From positions 372,001 through 436,000 of the forward strand of contig NZ_JAFBCN010000001.1 of NCBI RefSeq assembly GCF_016907755.1: DNA of 64,000 nt, read 5' to 3'. The translations under genes were made by a program, and so were the position numbers. The number at the start of each line of letters is the position of its first letter. Position 1 is the first letter of the stretch. The notes beneath the pieces were generated by a model. That model was not told the origin of the DNA. It made no database searches and worked only from the letters and a program-made list of their open reading frames with translations. This document shows, one piece after another, positions 1 to 7,670 of the stretch. The DNA is from Cellulosimicrobium cellulans (GTDB lineage: Bacteria > Actinomycetota > Actinomycetes > Actinomycetales > Cellulomonadaceae).

Positions 1-1
1 T

Positions 2-412
2 CACAAGGCCGTGCCGCTCACGTTCGAGCAGTTCCAGTACGCGTTCACGAACGTCGGGTTCACACCCGAGCAGTCGCGCCGCGTCTACGAGCGGTACGCG
101 ATCCCCGCGTCCGGCGGCATCCTCTGGAACGGCGTCCTGGCGAACTTCCAGCCCGGCCCGCAGGACATCTGGGTCGACTACGCGAACGCCGGCCGCGCGC
201 CGCTGCTCTTCCTCTCGGGCGAGCAGGACCACATCATGCCGCCGTCGGTGCAGCGGTCCAACGCCGGCAAGTACCACGGCGAGGGCACGGTGACCGAGCA
301 CGAGACCTATCCCGGCAAGGCCCACCTCATGACGTCGCAGGAGGGCTGGGAGGAGATCGCGGACCACGCCCTCGAGTGGGCGCTGGCCCACGCCCGCCCC
401 GCCCAGGGCTGA
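2..412 (+). CDS. alpha/beta hydrolase, C-terminal part (truncated by window edge)
   Basis: The reading frame is open from the window edge to a TGA, so the N-terminus and nucleophile elbow are missing. The visible 136 residues look like the last third of an alpha/beta-hydrolase. A beta strand (APLLFLSG) is followed by EQDHIMP, whose Asp is the likely acid. PGKAHLM then supplies the catalytic His, and a C-terminal helix ends the protein. The substrate cannot be told from this fragment. The next gene is on the opposite strand, so this gene ends its transcription unit here. Confidence 0.8.
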   Translation, partial: HKAVPLTFEQFQYAFTNVGFTPEQSRRVYERYAIPASGGILWNGVLANFQPGPQDIWVDYANAGRAPLLFLSGEQDHIMPPSVQRSNAGKYHGEGTVTEHETYPGKAHLMTSQEGWEEIADHALEWALAHARPAQG

Positions 413-428
413 CGGGTCGCCCGCCGGG

Positions 429-878
429 TCAGGGCTCCAGGGTGAGGGGGACGCGGGTGCCGTACCCGTCGTGGCCCTCCACCCGGCCGGGGACGCGCGA
501 CCGTCCCCGCGCCGCGGCGTCCCACACCTCGGCGACCCACGCGGCGGCGGTGTCGACGACGAGGTCGCGCGCGTCGTACGCCGCCCGCCCGGGGGCGACG
601 AGAGGCACGGCGGGGACGGGTCCGTCCTCGCCGTGCACGACCTCGAAGAGCGTGCGGAACGGCTCGACCGCGCGGTCGAGGACGAACGCGTCGGGACCGT
701 CGAGGGAGACGACGACGTCGAGCGTGCCCTCGCCGTCCTGGTCGGGGAAGACCGTCACGACGACCTCCTCGGCGGCGTCGGGCAGCGCGTCGACGACGGC
801 GCGCAGGCGACGCACCGCGTCCGGCGTCGAGGCGTCGAGGTGGTCGCGCAGCCGGCGGGCGTGGGTCTCGGCGTCCAT
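429..878 (-). CDS. conserved hypothetical protein downstream of a glycosyltransferase
   Basis: A 149-residue soluble protein with no membrane segment or signal peptide. An N-terminal charged helix region (MDAETHARRLRDHL) is followed by alternating beta strands (EEVVVTVFPDQDGEG, TLDVVVSL) and a Val/Ala-rich helix. I do not recognise the family. The ATG at 878 is chosen because it lies 4 nt after the stop of the upstream glycosyltransferase, implying one transcript and translational coupling; a longer in-frame extension would overlap that gene heavily. Coding bias matches its neighbours. Confidence 0.7.
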   Translation of the reverse strand: MDAETHARRLRDHLDASTPDAVRRLRAVVDALPDAAEEVVVTVFPDQDGEGTLDVVVSLDGPDAFVLDRAVEPFRTLFEVVHGEDGPVPAVPLVAPGRAAYDARDLVVDTAAAWVAEVWDAAARGRSRVPGRVEGHDGYGTRVPLTLEP

Positions 879-882
879 CGGG

Positions 883-2166
883 TCACCGTAGCGGCGGTGC
901 GGAGCCCTGGGGATCGAGGTCCTCGAGCTCGGCGACGAGCGTGCTGTGCTCGGCGTCGCGACGAACGGCTGCTCCGAGCGCGGCGGCCCGGCGCGTGTAT
1001 GCCGGGTCGTCGAGGACCCGGCGGACGGCCCGCGCGACTCGTTGCGCGGACGCCTTCCGTGAGAGCGCGACGCCCGCGCCGCGCAGCGTGACGCGCACGG
1101 CGTTGTCGCCCTGGTCGCGCCCGTGCGGCAGGACGACGACGGGGCAGCCGGCAGCGAACGCCTTGAGGAGCGTGCCGTGCCCACCGTGCGTGACGACGAG
1201 CGCGGCGTCGCGCAGCACCTCGTGGTGGGGAGCGGACGCGACCACGGTGACGTTCGCCGCGCCCGGCACCGCGTCGGGCGCGAGCCCCTGCCCGGTCGTG
1301 ACGACGCCGCGCACGGGCAGCGTCGCGAGCGCCACGACGATCCGCCGCAGGAGCGCGGCCTGGTCCTGGAACGTGGACGACAGCGCGACGAGGACGAGCG
1401 GGTCGTCGCCCGGCGGCGCGGCCCACGGGACGTCGTCGGCCCACGCCGGGTCGTCGAGCACGGGCCCCACGTACCGGGCGTTCGCGGGGAGCGGGCCGGG
1501 GAGGTCGAACGCCGGGCTCGTCATGACGAGCTGGCGGCGCGCGGCGCTCAGCTGCTCCCACGAGCGCGCGAGCGGGTCGAGGCCCAGGTCGGCGCGCAGG
1601 GCGTTGAGCCGGTCGCGCGTGTAGCGGTCGAACACGCGCGTCGAGAGGCCGGTGATCGTGCGGTCGCGCAGCCGGCCGAGCGGCCCCCGCGCGGGCTTGA
1701 GCCCCGCGCCGAACGGCGTGCGGCCGGGCGTGGGCAGCGCGTAGACGTTGGGGACGAGGACGTCGAACGGGACGTCCCTCGACTGCGCCGCGATCATCGC
1801 GCCGAACGCGAAGACGGACGTCACGACGAGGTCGGGGCGCTCGTCGTCGACGGCGTCGAGGACGTCGCGCGCGTAGTCCGGCGCCGGCCCGGCGATGAGG
1901 CGGTCGCCCATGTCGCGTGCCTGTGCGAGCAGGCTGGGCGCCGCCCAGTCCTGGAGGGGGTCGTGCGCCGGGTCACGGTCGGGCCGGTTCGGCGCGGTAG
2001 CCCACGGGACGAGCGTCGCGCCCGTCGCGCGCACCTCGGGCGCCATCGAGTCCTCGGCGAGCACCCGGACGCGGTGCCCGCGCTCCACGAGCCGACGCAC
2101 GGCCCCCACCTCGGGCGGGACCGTCCCGCCGCCGTCGGTCAGGGCGAAGAGGTACGTGCGAGGCAT
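883..2166 (-). CDS. GT1-type (MGT/UGT-like) glycosyltransferase
   Basis: A 427-residue GT-B enzyme expected to transfer a nucleotide-activated sugar to a small acceptor, typically a macrolide, polyketide or other hydrophobic compound. The N-terminal Rossmann half (residues 1-210) starts with a FALTDGGGTVPPEVGAVRRL segment, the acceptor side. The C-terminal half carries the sugar-nucleotide signature: DAALVVTHGGHGTLLKA, then AAGCPVVVLPHGRDQGDNA, with the expected HGG and D-Q spacing. A GGGGAGG ribosome site precedes the ATG. It is the first gene of a two-gene unit with the hypothetical gene at 429-878. Whether it detoxifies antibiotics or decorates a metabolite cannot be decided here. Confidence 0.88.
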   Translation of the reverse strand: MPRTYLFALTDGGGTVPPEVGAVRRLVERGHRVRVLAEDSMAPEVRATGATLVPWATAPNRPDRDPAHDPLQDWAAPSLLAQARDMGDRLIAGPAPDYARDVLDAVDDERPDLVVTSVFAFGAMIAAQSRDVPFDVLVPNVYALPTPGRTPFGAGLKPARGPLGRLRDRTITGLSTRVFDRYTRDRLNALRADLGLDPLARSWEQLSAARRQLVMTSPAFDLPGPLPANARYVGPVLDDPAWADDVPWAAPPGDDPLVLVALSSTFQDQAALLRRIVVALATLPVRGVVTTGQGLAPDAVPGAANVTVVASAPHHEVLRDAALVVTHGGHGTLLKAFAAGCPVVVLPHGRDQGDNAVRVTLRGAGVALSRKASAQRVARAVRRVLDDPAYTRRAAALGAAVRRDAEHSTLVAELEDLDPQGSAPPLR

Positions 2167-2223
2167 GGGTCCTCCCCTGTCGTTCCACGGGCCGACCGGG
2201 CGGCGCGCGTCCGTGGGACCACG

Positions 2224-2889
2224 CTAGCCCTGAGGCTGCTCCGCGACGTGGCCCGGGCGACCCGCCTTCGCGTCGGCCGTGGGCCGGATCGGGCAACCGA
2301 GGGCGCGGAGCACCTCGTCGAGTCCGTCGATCGCACCCCGGTGCCCCCAGGAACGACGCCCGAGCGAACCCTGCACGACCAGGTCGCACCGGAGGTCGCC
2401 GCGAACGAGGCGGAGCGTCAGCCGCTCGCGGTGGATGCCGAGGTCCAGCGCGACGACCTCGACCTCGAGACCGGCCCGCGGCACCCGCAGGAGCAGCATC
2501 GGCGGATCAGCGGTGCTCCAGAGATCGACCTCGTCGTCCCGGACGACGAGGATGCACGGCATCTGCCGGGCGCGCTGCTTCGGGGGAAGCTGGTCCAGCA
2601 ACGCCGCGGAGTCGCTGACCGGGGCCGCCAGGGCGACCAGGGCGCCCGGGTTGGCGGCGGCCGCGAGGCGGAGCTGGCGCCGCACACGGGCAAGGACCAC
2701 GGTCACGATGACGAGGACCACCACGACGGTGGCGGCGCCCACCCACAAGGTGCCGACGGCCGAGAGATCTTCCCGCGTGTGCAGGCGCCAGACGACGAGT
2801 GCCCCGGTGGCCGCGATCAGTAGCAACGGTCGAAGGGCCCGTCTAGCGGTGACACCCCAGTCCCGCCGCCAGGCCCGTCGTCGCGTCAT
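2224..2889 (-). CDS. two-TM membrane protein of unknown function
   Basis: About 221 residues. Two hydrophobic helices near the N-terminus (ALRPLLLIAATGALVVW and TLWVGAATVVVVLVIVTVVLA) are followed by a soluble PH-like beta-rich domain (CILVVRDDEVDLWS, LLLRVPRAGLEVEVVALDL). This layout is common in actinobacterial PH-domain-like membrane proteins. I chose the ATG at 2889, preceded by GGGGAGG. An upstream in-frame ATG at 2919 would add 10 residues but lacks a ribosome site and abuts the palindromic operators. The gene is divergent from the PadR regulator and could share its control. Confidence 0.65.
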   Translation of the reverse strand: MTRRRAWRRDWGVTARRALRPLLLIAATGALVVWRLHTREDLSAVGTLWVGAATVVVVLVIVTVVLARVRRQLRLAAAANPGALVALAAPVSDSAALLDQLPPKQRARQMPCILVVRDDEVDLWSTADPPMLLLRVPRAGLEVEVVALDLGIHRERLTLRLVRGDLRCDLVVQGSLGRRSWGHRGAIDGLDEVLRALGCPIRPTADAKAGRPGHVAEQPQG

Positions 2890-2922
2890 CGCCTCCCCGT
2901 TCGTCGCCGCCGACCGCATCTA

Positions 2923-2941
2923 ACCCTAGATCTGCTAGGGT
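2923..2941. promoter_or_regulatory. PadR-type operator 1 (perfect inverted repeat)
   Basis: ACCCTAG-ATCTG-CTAGGGT, a perfect 7-bp inverted repeat with a 5-nt spacer, lies between divergent genes and 35 bp before the padR ATG. Its core CCTAG-N5-CTAGG recurs 24 bp (centre to centre) downstream. PadR regulators commonly repress themselves and their partner gene from such sites; assignment to this PadR is inferred from position. Confidence 0.7.
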
Positions 2942-2948
2942 CAGTACC

Positions 2949-2963
2949 CCTAGAAGAACTAGG
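2949..2963. promoter_or_regulatory. PadR-type operator 2 (perfect inverted repeat)
   Basis: CCTAG-AAGAA-CTAGG, the second copy of the half-site pair of operator 1. It ends 12 bp before the ATG of the PadR gene, overlaps the expected 5' leader, and would block initiation when occupied. Confidence 0.7.
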
Positions 2964-2975
2964 CATAGGAGTGCC

Positions 2976-3350
2976 ATGCGTATCGACAAGGACCTCGTGG
3001 CCGCGTCGGCCACCCCGCTCGTGCTCGGGATCCTCGCCGACGGTGAGTCGTACGGCTACGCGATCCTCAAGCGCGTCGACGAGCTCTCGGGCGGCCGCAT
3101 GCAGTGGACCGACGGCATGCTGTACCCGCTGCTGCACCGGCTGGAGCGGCTCGGGCTCGTCGAGGCCTCGTGGGGCACCTCCGACGTCGGCCGGCGCCGC
3201 AAGCACTACGCGATCACCGCCGCCGGGCGCGAGGCGCTCGAAGAGCGCCAGGCGCAGTGGGACGTCGTCGCGCACGCGCTCCACCAGGTCTGGCGCACGG
3301 CGCAGGACGGGCTCCAGAGCCCGCCGCGCGTCGCGGAGGGGTGGGCCTGA
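2976..3350 (+). CDS. PadR-family transcriptional regulator
   Basis: 124 residues, the usual size of short (subfamily 2) PadR proteins. The N-terminal winged helix is typical: PLVLGILADGESYGYAILKR, then the GGRMQWTDGMLYPLLHRLE recognition helix and the wing (VGRRRKHYAITAAGREALEE). A C-terminal dimerisation helix follows. AGGAG precedes the ATG by 4 nt. Its stop overlaps the next ATG by one base (TGATG), so it is co-translated with the membrane protein at 3350. Two tandem palindromes sit directly upstream, implying autoregulation. The ligand is unknown. Confidence 0.92.
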   Translation: MRIDKDLVAASATPLVLGILADGESYGYAILKRVDELSGGRMQWTDGMLYPLLHRLERLGLVEASWGTSDVGRRRKHYAITAAGREALEERQAQWDVVAHALHQVWRTAQDGLQSPPRVAEGWA

Positions 3351-4729
3351 TGGGCGCCGCGACCGCGCCGACGGACGGGGCGAGCCCCGGACCGCACGCT
3401 GCGCTCGAGGCCCAGATCGACCAGTGGCGCGGCTACGTCCGCCGCCGCGAGGCCATCTCCGCCGCGGACGTCGACGAGATGGAGGACCACCTGCGCGAGC
3501 GGGTCGAGGACCTGCGCGCGACCGGGCTCGACGACGACGAGGCGTTCCTCGTCGCGGTGAAGCGCATGGGCACGCTCGACGACCTGTCGCGCGAGTTCGC
3601 GCAGGAGCACTCCGAGCGGCTGTGGAAGCAGCTCGTCCTCGTCGGCGAGCAGCCCACGGGCCGCACGCGGTCGTGGCGCGAGCTCGCGGTCGTGCTCGCG
3701 CTCGCCGTCGCCACCGGCATCACGGTCAAGGTCGCGACCGCGGTCCTCGACCCGGAGACCGTCGGACTCAACGTCGGGCTCCTCGTGCTGCCGTTCCTCA
3801 CCGCCTACCTCGCGTGGAAGCGCCAGGTCACCGCGCGGGTCGTCGGGGCGCTCGCCGTGCCGTTCGTCGTCCTGGGCGTCGTCCTCAACGTGTACCCGTT
3901 CGAGCCCACGGGCTCCACCCTCGTCCTCGCGGCGCTCGCCGCCCCCGTGACGCTGTGGGCCGTCGTCGGGCTCGCGTACGTCGGGGGCCGCTGGCGCTCG
4001 GACGCGCGGCGCATGGACTTCGCGCGCTTCACGGGCGAGCTCGCCGTGTACTACACGCTCCTCGCGCTCGGCGGCGGGGTCCTGCTCGGGTTGACGGCCG
4101 GCGTCTTCTCCCTCGCCGACGTCGACCTGGAGCCCTACCTCGAGGACTGGATCCTGCCCCTGTGCGTCCCGGCCGCGCTGATCGTCGCCGCGTGGCTCGT
4201 CGAGGCCAAGCAGAACGTCGTCGAGAACATCGCGCCCGTGCTCACGCGCGTCTTCACGCCCCTGACGCTCGTCATGCTGCTCGCCGTGTTCGTCGTCCTC
4301 GCGACCGCGGGGAACCTCGCCGCCGTCGACCGCGAGCTGCTCATCCTCATGGACGCGATCCTCGTCCTCGTCCTGTGCCTGCTCCTCTACTCCGTCTCGG
4401 CGCGCGACCCGCTCGCGCCCCGGTCGTTCTTCGACGGGCTCCAGGTCGTCCTCGTCGTCGCGGCGCTCGCGGTCGACGCCGTCGCGCTCACCGCGATGCT
4501 CACGCGCATCGCCGAGTTCGGCGTCAGCCCCAACAAGGCCGCCGCGCTCGGGCTCAACCTGCTCCTGCTCGTGCACCTCGTGTGGTCCGCCGTCCTGGCG
4601 ACGGCGTTCCTGCGCGGGCGGCGCCCGTTCGCGGACCTCGTGGCCTGGCAGACCCGGTTCCTCCCCGTGTACGCGGCGTGGGCCGCGATCGTCGCGATCG
4701 TCTTCCCGCCCGTCTTCGGGTTCGTCTGA
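3350..4729 (+). CDS. PadR-coupled multi-pass membrane protein (permease-prefix/HAAS-like N-terminus)
   Basis: 459 residues. The cytoplasmic N-terminal domain (about residues 15-95) has a repeated helical pattern: IDQWRGYVRRREAISAADVDEMEDHLRER, then DEAFLVAVKRMGTLDDLSREFAQEH. This resembles the permease-prefix or HAAS helical domain found next to PadR regulators. About ten hydrophobic helices follow to the C-terminus, which ends in AIVAIVFPPVFGFV. There is no ATPase or obvious catalytic motif. It overlaps the padR stop by one base, so regulator and membrane protein form a cassette. The membrane part may be related to DUF4153-type proteins, but I am not sure; function is unknown. Confidence 0.82.
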   Translation: MGAATAPTDGASPGPHAALEAQIDQWRGYVRRREAISAADVDEMEDHLRERVEDLRATGLDDDEAFLVAVKRMGTLDDLSREFAQEHSERLWKQLVLVGEQPTGRTRSWRELAVVLALAVATGITVKVATAVLDPETVGLNVGLLVLPFLTAYLAWKRQVTARVVGALAVPFVVLGVVLNVYPFEPTGSTLVLAALAAPVTLWAVVGLAYVGGRWRSDARRMDFARFTGELAVYYTLLALGGGVLLGLTAGVFSLADVDLEPYLEDWILPLCVPAALIVAAWLVEAKQNVVENIAPVLTRVFTPLTLVMLLAVFVVLATAGNLAAVDRELLILMDAILVLVLCLLLYSVSARDPLAPRSFFDGLQVVLVVAALAVDAVALTAMLTRIAEFGVSPNKAAALGLNLLLLVHLVWSAVLATAFLRGRRPFADLVAWQTRFLPVYAAWAAIVAIVFPPVFGFV

Positions 4730-4739
4730 CGGAGCCGCC

Positions 4740-4766
4740 GTGCCGGGCCCGCCGCGGGCCCGGCAC
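4740..4766. terminator. bidirectional hairpin terminator
   Basis: GTGCCGGGCCC-gccgc-GGGCCCGGCAC, a perfect 11-bp stem with a 5-nt loop, lies between convergent genes (membrane protein on +, monooxygenase on -). There is no T-tract, as is usual in high-GC actinobacteria. Confidence 0.75.
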
Positions 4767-4786
4767 GGTGTGTGCTCCGCGGTCGC

Positions 4787-6037
4787 TCAGCGCACGGGCT
4801 GCGGTGCCGTGTCGGCTACCGGGAGCGACGGCGCCTCGCCGCCCGCCCGGAACATGCGACGCACGAGCGGGCGCAGCGCGCGCGACAGCATGACGCCGGT
4901 CGTCGCGCGCAGCACCGCGGCCTCGGCCCGGCTCCCGGGCACCATGCGCGCGATGCCCCCGCCGGGGATCTTCTTGCCCGTCTCGACGAACGGGGCGACG
5001 TCCGCCGCGTAGCGCCGCGCCGCACCGGCGGGGTCGTCCGGGGTGGCCCCCAGGTGCGTGGCGAGCAGGTAGGCGCCGACCAGGGCGGTCGCGGTGCCCT
5101 GGCCCGTCATGGGCGATCCGCACGACGCCGCGTCCCCCAGGAGCACGACCCGTCCCGCGACGGGGTCTGGGACGTCGATCCGCACGAGCTCGTCGAAGTA
5201 GAGGTCGGACGCGTGAGACATCGCGTCGAGCACGGTCGGGGCGTGCCACCCGGCGCCCTCGAGGAGGCCGCGGACCAGCGCCTCCTGGCGCGCCCGGTCG
5301 CCGCGCAGCGCGGGGTCGCGGTCGACCCGGAGCGTGAGCAGGGCCTTCGAGGTCGAGGGGTCGCGGTCGGGGCGGATCCCGAACGTCGCACCGGGCACGA
5401 ACCGCATGGCGAACCAGCCCGGCTCGACGTCGTCGGGCGTGGGCAGGGTGAAGAACGCCGCGTAGCCGCCGAGGTAGGTCGCGAACTGCTCCTCCGGACC
5501 GAAGGCGAGCCGGCGGGTCGCGGAGTGGACGCCGTCGGCCCCGACGACGAGGTCGAAGCGGGCGTCGTCGGCGTGCTCGAACGTGACGCCTACGCCCTCG
5601 GCGTCCTGGGCGAGCGCAGTGATGTGGTCGCCGAAGCGCAGGTCGAGGAGGCCCGGCGCGTCGTCGCCCGCGGCGACGAGCGCGTCGAGCAGGACGCGCG
5701 CGAGGTCGCCGCGCGCGATCTCGATCTCCGCGACGGCGCCCTCGCCGTCGAAGTCGGCCATCGACATGCGGCCGAAGACCCGACCCCGACCGTCCACGTA
5801 GGCGAGCCCCTCCTCGTGCACGCGGTGCCGGTCGATCGCGGGCATGAGCCCCAGCCGGGTCGCGACCTCGCGGCTCGCGCCGCGGAGGTCGACCGCCTGG
5901 CCCCCGGGGCGCGGTGCCGTCGCGCGCTCGACGACCGTGACGCGTCGGCCCTGCCGCACGAGCTGCAGCGCGAGCGCGAGCCCGGCGATGCCGCCGCCGG
6001 AGACGAGGACGTGCGAGGTGGTGTCGGTGCCGGTCAT
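4787..6037 (-). CDS. FAD-dependent aromatic-ring monooxygenase
   Basis: 416 residues, a class A flavoprotein hydroxylase. The N-terminal FAD Rossmann motif reads VSGGGIAGLALALQLVRQG, followed by VVERA. The DG motif (VVGADGVHSATRR) lies near residue 165, and the ribityl-binding GD motif is VVLLGDAASCGSPMTGQGTA. These features are shared by polyketide hydroxylases, TetX-like antibiotic-inactivating enzymes and phenolic hydroxylases. The ATG at 6037 has a GGAGGG ribosome site; the frame stays open upstream but runs into the intergenic operator. It is divergent from a TetR regulator, which probably controls it, suggesting induction by a small hydrophobic compound. The substrate is unknown. Confidence 0.88.
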   Translation of the reverse strand: MTGTDTTSHVLVSGGGIAGLALALQLVRQGRRVTVVERATAPRPGGQAVDLRGASREVATRLGLMPAIDRHRVHEEGLAYVDGRGRVFGRMSMADFDGEGAVAEIEIARGDLARVLLDALVAAGDDAPGLLDLRFGDHITALAQDAEGVGVTFEHADDARFDLVVGADGVHSATRRLAFGPEEQFATYLGGYAAFFTLPTPDDVEPGWFAMRFVPGATFGIRPDRDPSTSKALLTLRVDRDPALRGDRARQEALVRGLLEGAGWHAPTVLDAMSHASDLYFDELVRIDVPDPVAGRVVLLGDAASCGSPMTGQGTATALVGAYLLATHLGATPDDPAGAARRYAADVAPFVETGKKIPGGGIARMVPGSRAEAAVLRATTGVMLSRALRPLVRRMFRAGGEAPSLPVADTAPQPVR

Positions 6038-6055
6038 GTCGGTGCCCTCCGTTTG

Positions 6056-6115
6056 GACGTTCGTCTTACACGTATGTCTAACAGACCGATGGCACGCTTG
6101 TCTAGGACGAACGTC
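6056..6115. promoter_or_regulatory. divergent promoter region with 10-bp inverted repeat, probable TetR operator
   Basis: GACGTTCGTC at 6056-6065 and GACGAACGTC at 6106-6115 form a perfect 10-bp inverted repeat 40 nt apart, in the gap between the monooxygenase and the TetR gene. A smaller GTCT-aac-AGAC palindrome (6076-6086) lies between the arms. Position suggests binding by the TetR at 6141; the exact operator is inferred. Confidence 0.5.
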
Positions 6116-6140
6116 TGAATCGCGCGATAGGGTGTCACCC

Positions 6141-6722
6141 GTGGGAAACCGTGAAGACCTCCTCGCCGGCGCGCGCCAGGTGATCGTCGAGCGCGGCGTC
6201 GCCAAGGCGACCGCGCGCGAGATCGCCTCCGCGGCCGGGGTCAGCCTCGCCGCGATCGGGTACCACTTCGGCTCCAAGGACCGGCTCATCACCGAAGCGC
6301 TCCTGGAGTCGCTCGGCAGCGGCATCGGCGACTCGATGGAGGCGGTCGTCCAGGAGACCGCGTCGCTCCCGCTCCTCGAGGGGTTCGCCGCCCTGTGGAA
6401 CCGCATGCCCGAGGTGTTCGCCGCGCACCGCGAGGCTCTGCTCGCGAGCCTCGAGAACTCCGTGCGCGTCCTGCGCGACGGCGAGGCGAGCCGTGAGCTG
6501 GCCGCCGCGACCGGGCAGGGCTACCTCGGCATCCTCGAGCACCTGCGGGCGGCGCGCCCCGAGCTGAGCGAGGACGACCTCGCGGCCGTCGCCCGGCTCG
6601 ACTTCGTGCTCGTGCAGAGCCTCGGCATCCTCTGGCTCCTCAGCCCGGACGCGGTCCCGAGCGGGGACGAGCTCGCGCGGGCGGTCGCCGTCATCGCCGG
6701 GCGGGCGGACGACGAGGCCTGA
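6141..6722 (+). CDS. TetR/AcrR-family transcriptional regulator
   Basis: 193 residues. The N-terminal HTH is canonical: LLAGARQVIVERGVAKATAREIASAAGVSLAAIGYHFGSKDRLITEAL. The ligand-binding helical domain is variable, as usual. The GTG start at 6141 is inferred from the normal distance to the first helix. It is divergent from the FAD monooxygenase and most likely represses it. The gene ends inside a short degenerate tandem repeat (about 6708-6775). Confidence 0.88.
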   Translation: MGNREDLLAGARQVIVERGVAKATAREIASAAGVSLAAIGYHFGSKDRLITEALLESLGSGIGDSMEAVVQETASLPLLEGFAALWNRMPEVFAAHREALLASLENSVRVLRDGEASRELAAATGQGYLGILEHLRAARPELSEDDLAAVARLDFVLVQSLGILWLLSPDAVPSGDELARAVAVIAGRADDEA

Positions 6723-6775
6723 CGACGAGGCCTGACGACGAGGTCGCGCGACGAGGTCACGCGACGGTCAGGCGC
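6708..6775. repeat. degenerate 13-bp tandem repeat at the 3' end of the TetR gene
   Basis: The unit GACGACGAGGCCT is repeated directly twice and followed by decaying copies (GACGACGAGGTCGCGC, GACGAGGTCACGC). The second unit supplies the TetR stop codon, so the gene end lies inside the array. It probably arose by slippage. Confidence 0.55.
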
Positions 6776-7670
6776 GGCGGGGGCGACCCTCGGGCACGAC
6801 GAGCGGGGTGCCCGTCACAGGGTCGGCGATGATGCGGCACGGCAGGCCGAACACGTCCTCGACGAGCGCGGCCGTCACGACGTCGGCCGGCGCACCCTCG
6901 GCGACGATCGCGCCGTCCTTCATGGCGATGAGGTGGGTCGCGTAGCGGCACGCGTGGTTGAGGTCGTGCAGCACCGCGACGAGCGTGTGCCCGCGGTCGC
7001 GGTTGAGGTCGGCGCACAGCTCCAGCAGCTCGATCTGGTGCGCGATGTCGAGGAACGTCGTCGGCTCGTCGAGCAGGAGGATGGGGGTCTCCTGCGCGAG
7101 GACCATGGCGACCCACACGCGCTGGCGCTGCCCGCCGGAGAGCTCGTCGACGAGGCGGCCCGAGAGCTCGGTCGTCCCGGTCGCGGCGAGCGCGCCGACC
7201 ACCGCGGCCTCGTCCTCGCGCGACCACTGCCGCAGGAGCTTCTGGTGCGGGTAGCGCCCGCGCGCGACGAGGTCGGCGACGGTGATGCCCTCGGGCGCGA
7301 TCGACGTCTGCGGCAGGAGCCCGAGGCGGCGCGCGACCTCCTTCGCGGGGATGGAGGAGATCGAGCGGCCGTCGAGCACGACCTGCCCCTGCGACGGCTT
7401 GAGCAGGCGCGACAGCGCGCGCAGCAGCGTGGACTTGCCGCACGCGTTCGGCCCGACGATCACCGTGAACGACCCGTCGGGGATGCTCACGTCGAGGCCG
7501 GACGAGATGACGCGGTCGTCGTAGCCGACCGTGATCCCCTCGGCGTGCAGGCGGTCCGCGGGCGGGACGCCGTCCGCGCGCGCGTCGGTCGGCGCGTCGG
7601 CGACGCTCGGGGCGGCCGCGAGGTTCGTGAGAGCCACCGGGGTCCTTCCGGTCTGCGGGTTGGTGGTCAC
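6768..7670 (-). CDS. iron-siderophore ABC transporter, ATP-binding protein (FepC/FecE type)
   Basis: 300 residues. It has Walker A GPNACGKST, a Q-loop (LGLLPQTSIAPEGITVADLVARGR, characteristic of siderophore importers), signature LSGGQRQRVWVAM, Walker B ILLLDEPTTFLD and an H-loop VAVLHDLNHA. A poorly conserved N-terminal tail of about 40 residues precedes the domain. The GTG start at 7670 overlaps the stop of the upstream permease (GTGA). It energises uptake through the two FecCD permeases encoded upstream on the same strand. No solute-binding protein gene is adjacent. Confidence 0.92.
   Translation of the reverse strand: MTTNPQTGRTPVALTNLAAAPSVADAPTDARADGVPPADRLHAEGITVGYDDRVISSGLDVSIPDGSFTVIVGPNACGKSTLLRALSRLLKPSQGQVVLDGRSISSIPAKEVARRLGLLPQTSIAPEGITVADLVARGRYPHQKLLRQWSREDEAAVVGALAATGTTELSGRLVDELSGGQRQRVWVAMVLAQETPILLLDEPTTFLDIAHQIELLELCADLNRDRGHTLVAVLHDLNHACRYATHLIAMKDGAIVAEGAPADVVTAALVEDVFGLPCRIIADPVTGTPLVVPEGRPRRA

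Noticed and set aside
1123-2823. A 566-codon plus-strand frame over the glycosyltransferase and the two-TM gene
   Set aside because: It spans two genes and their gap on the opposite strand; Arg/Gly/Glu-rich shadow with no motifs.
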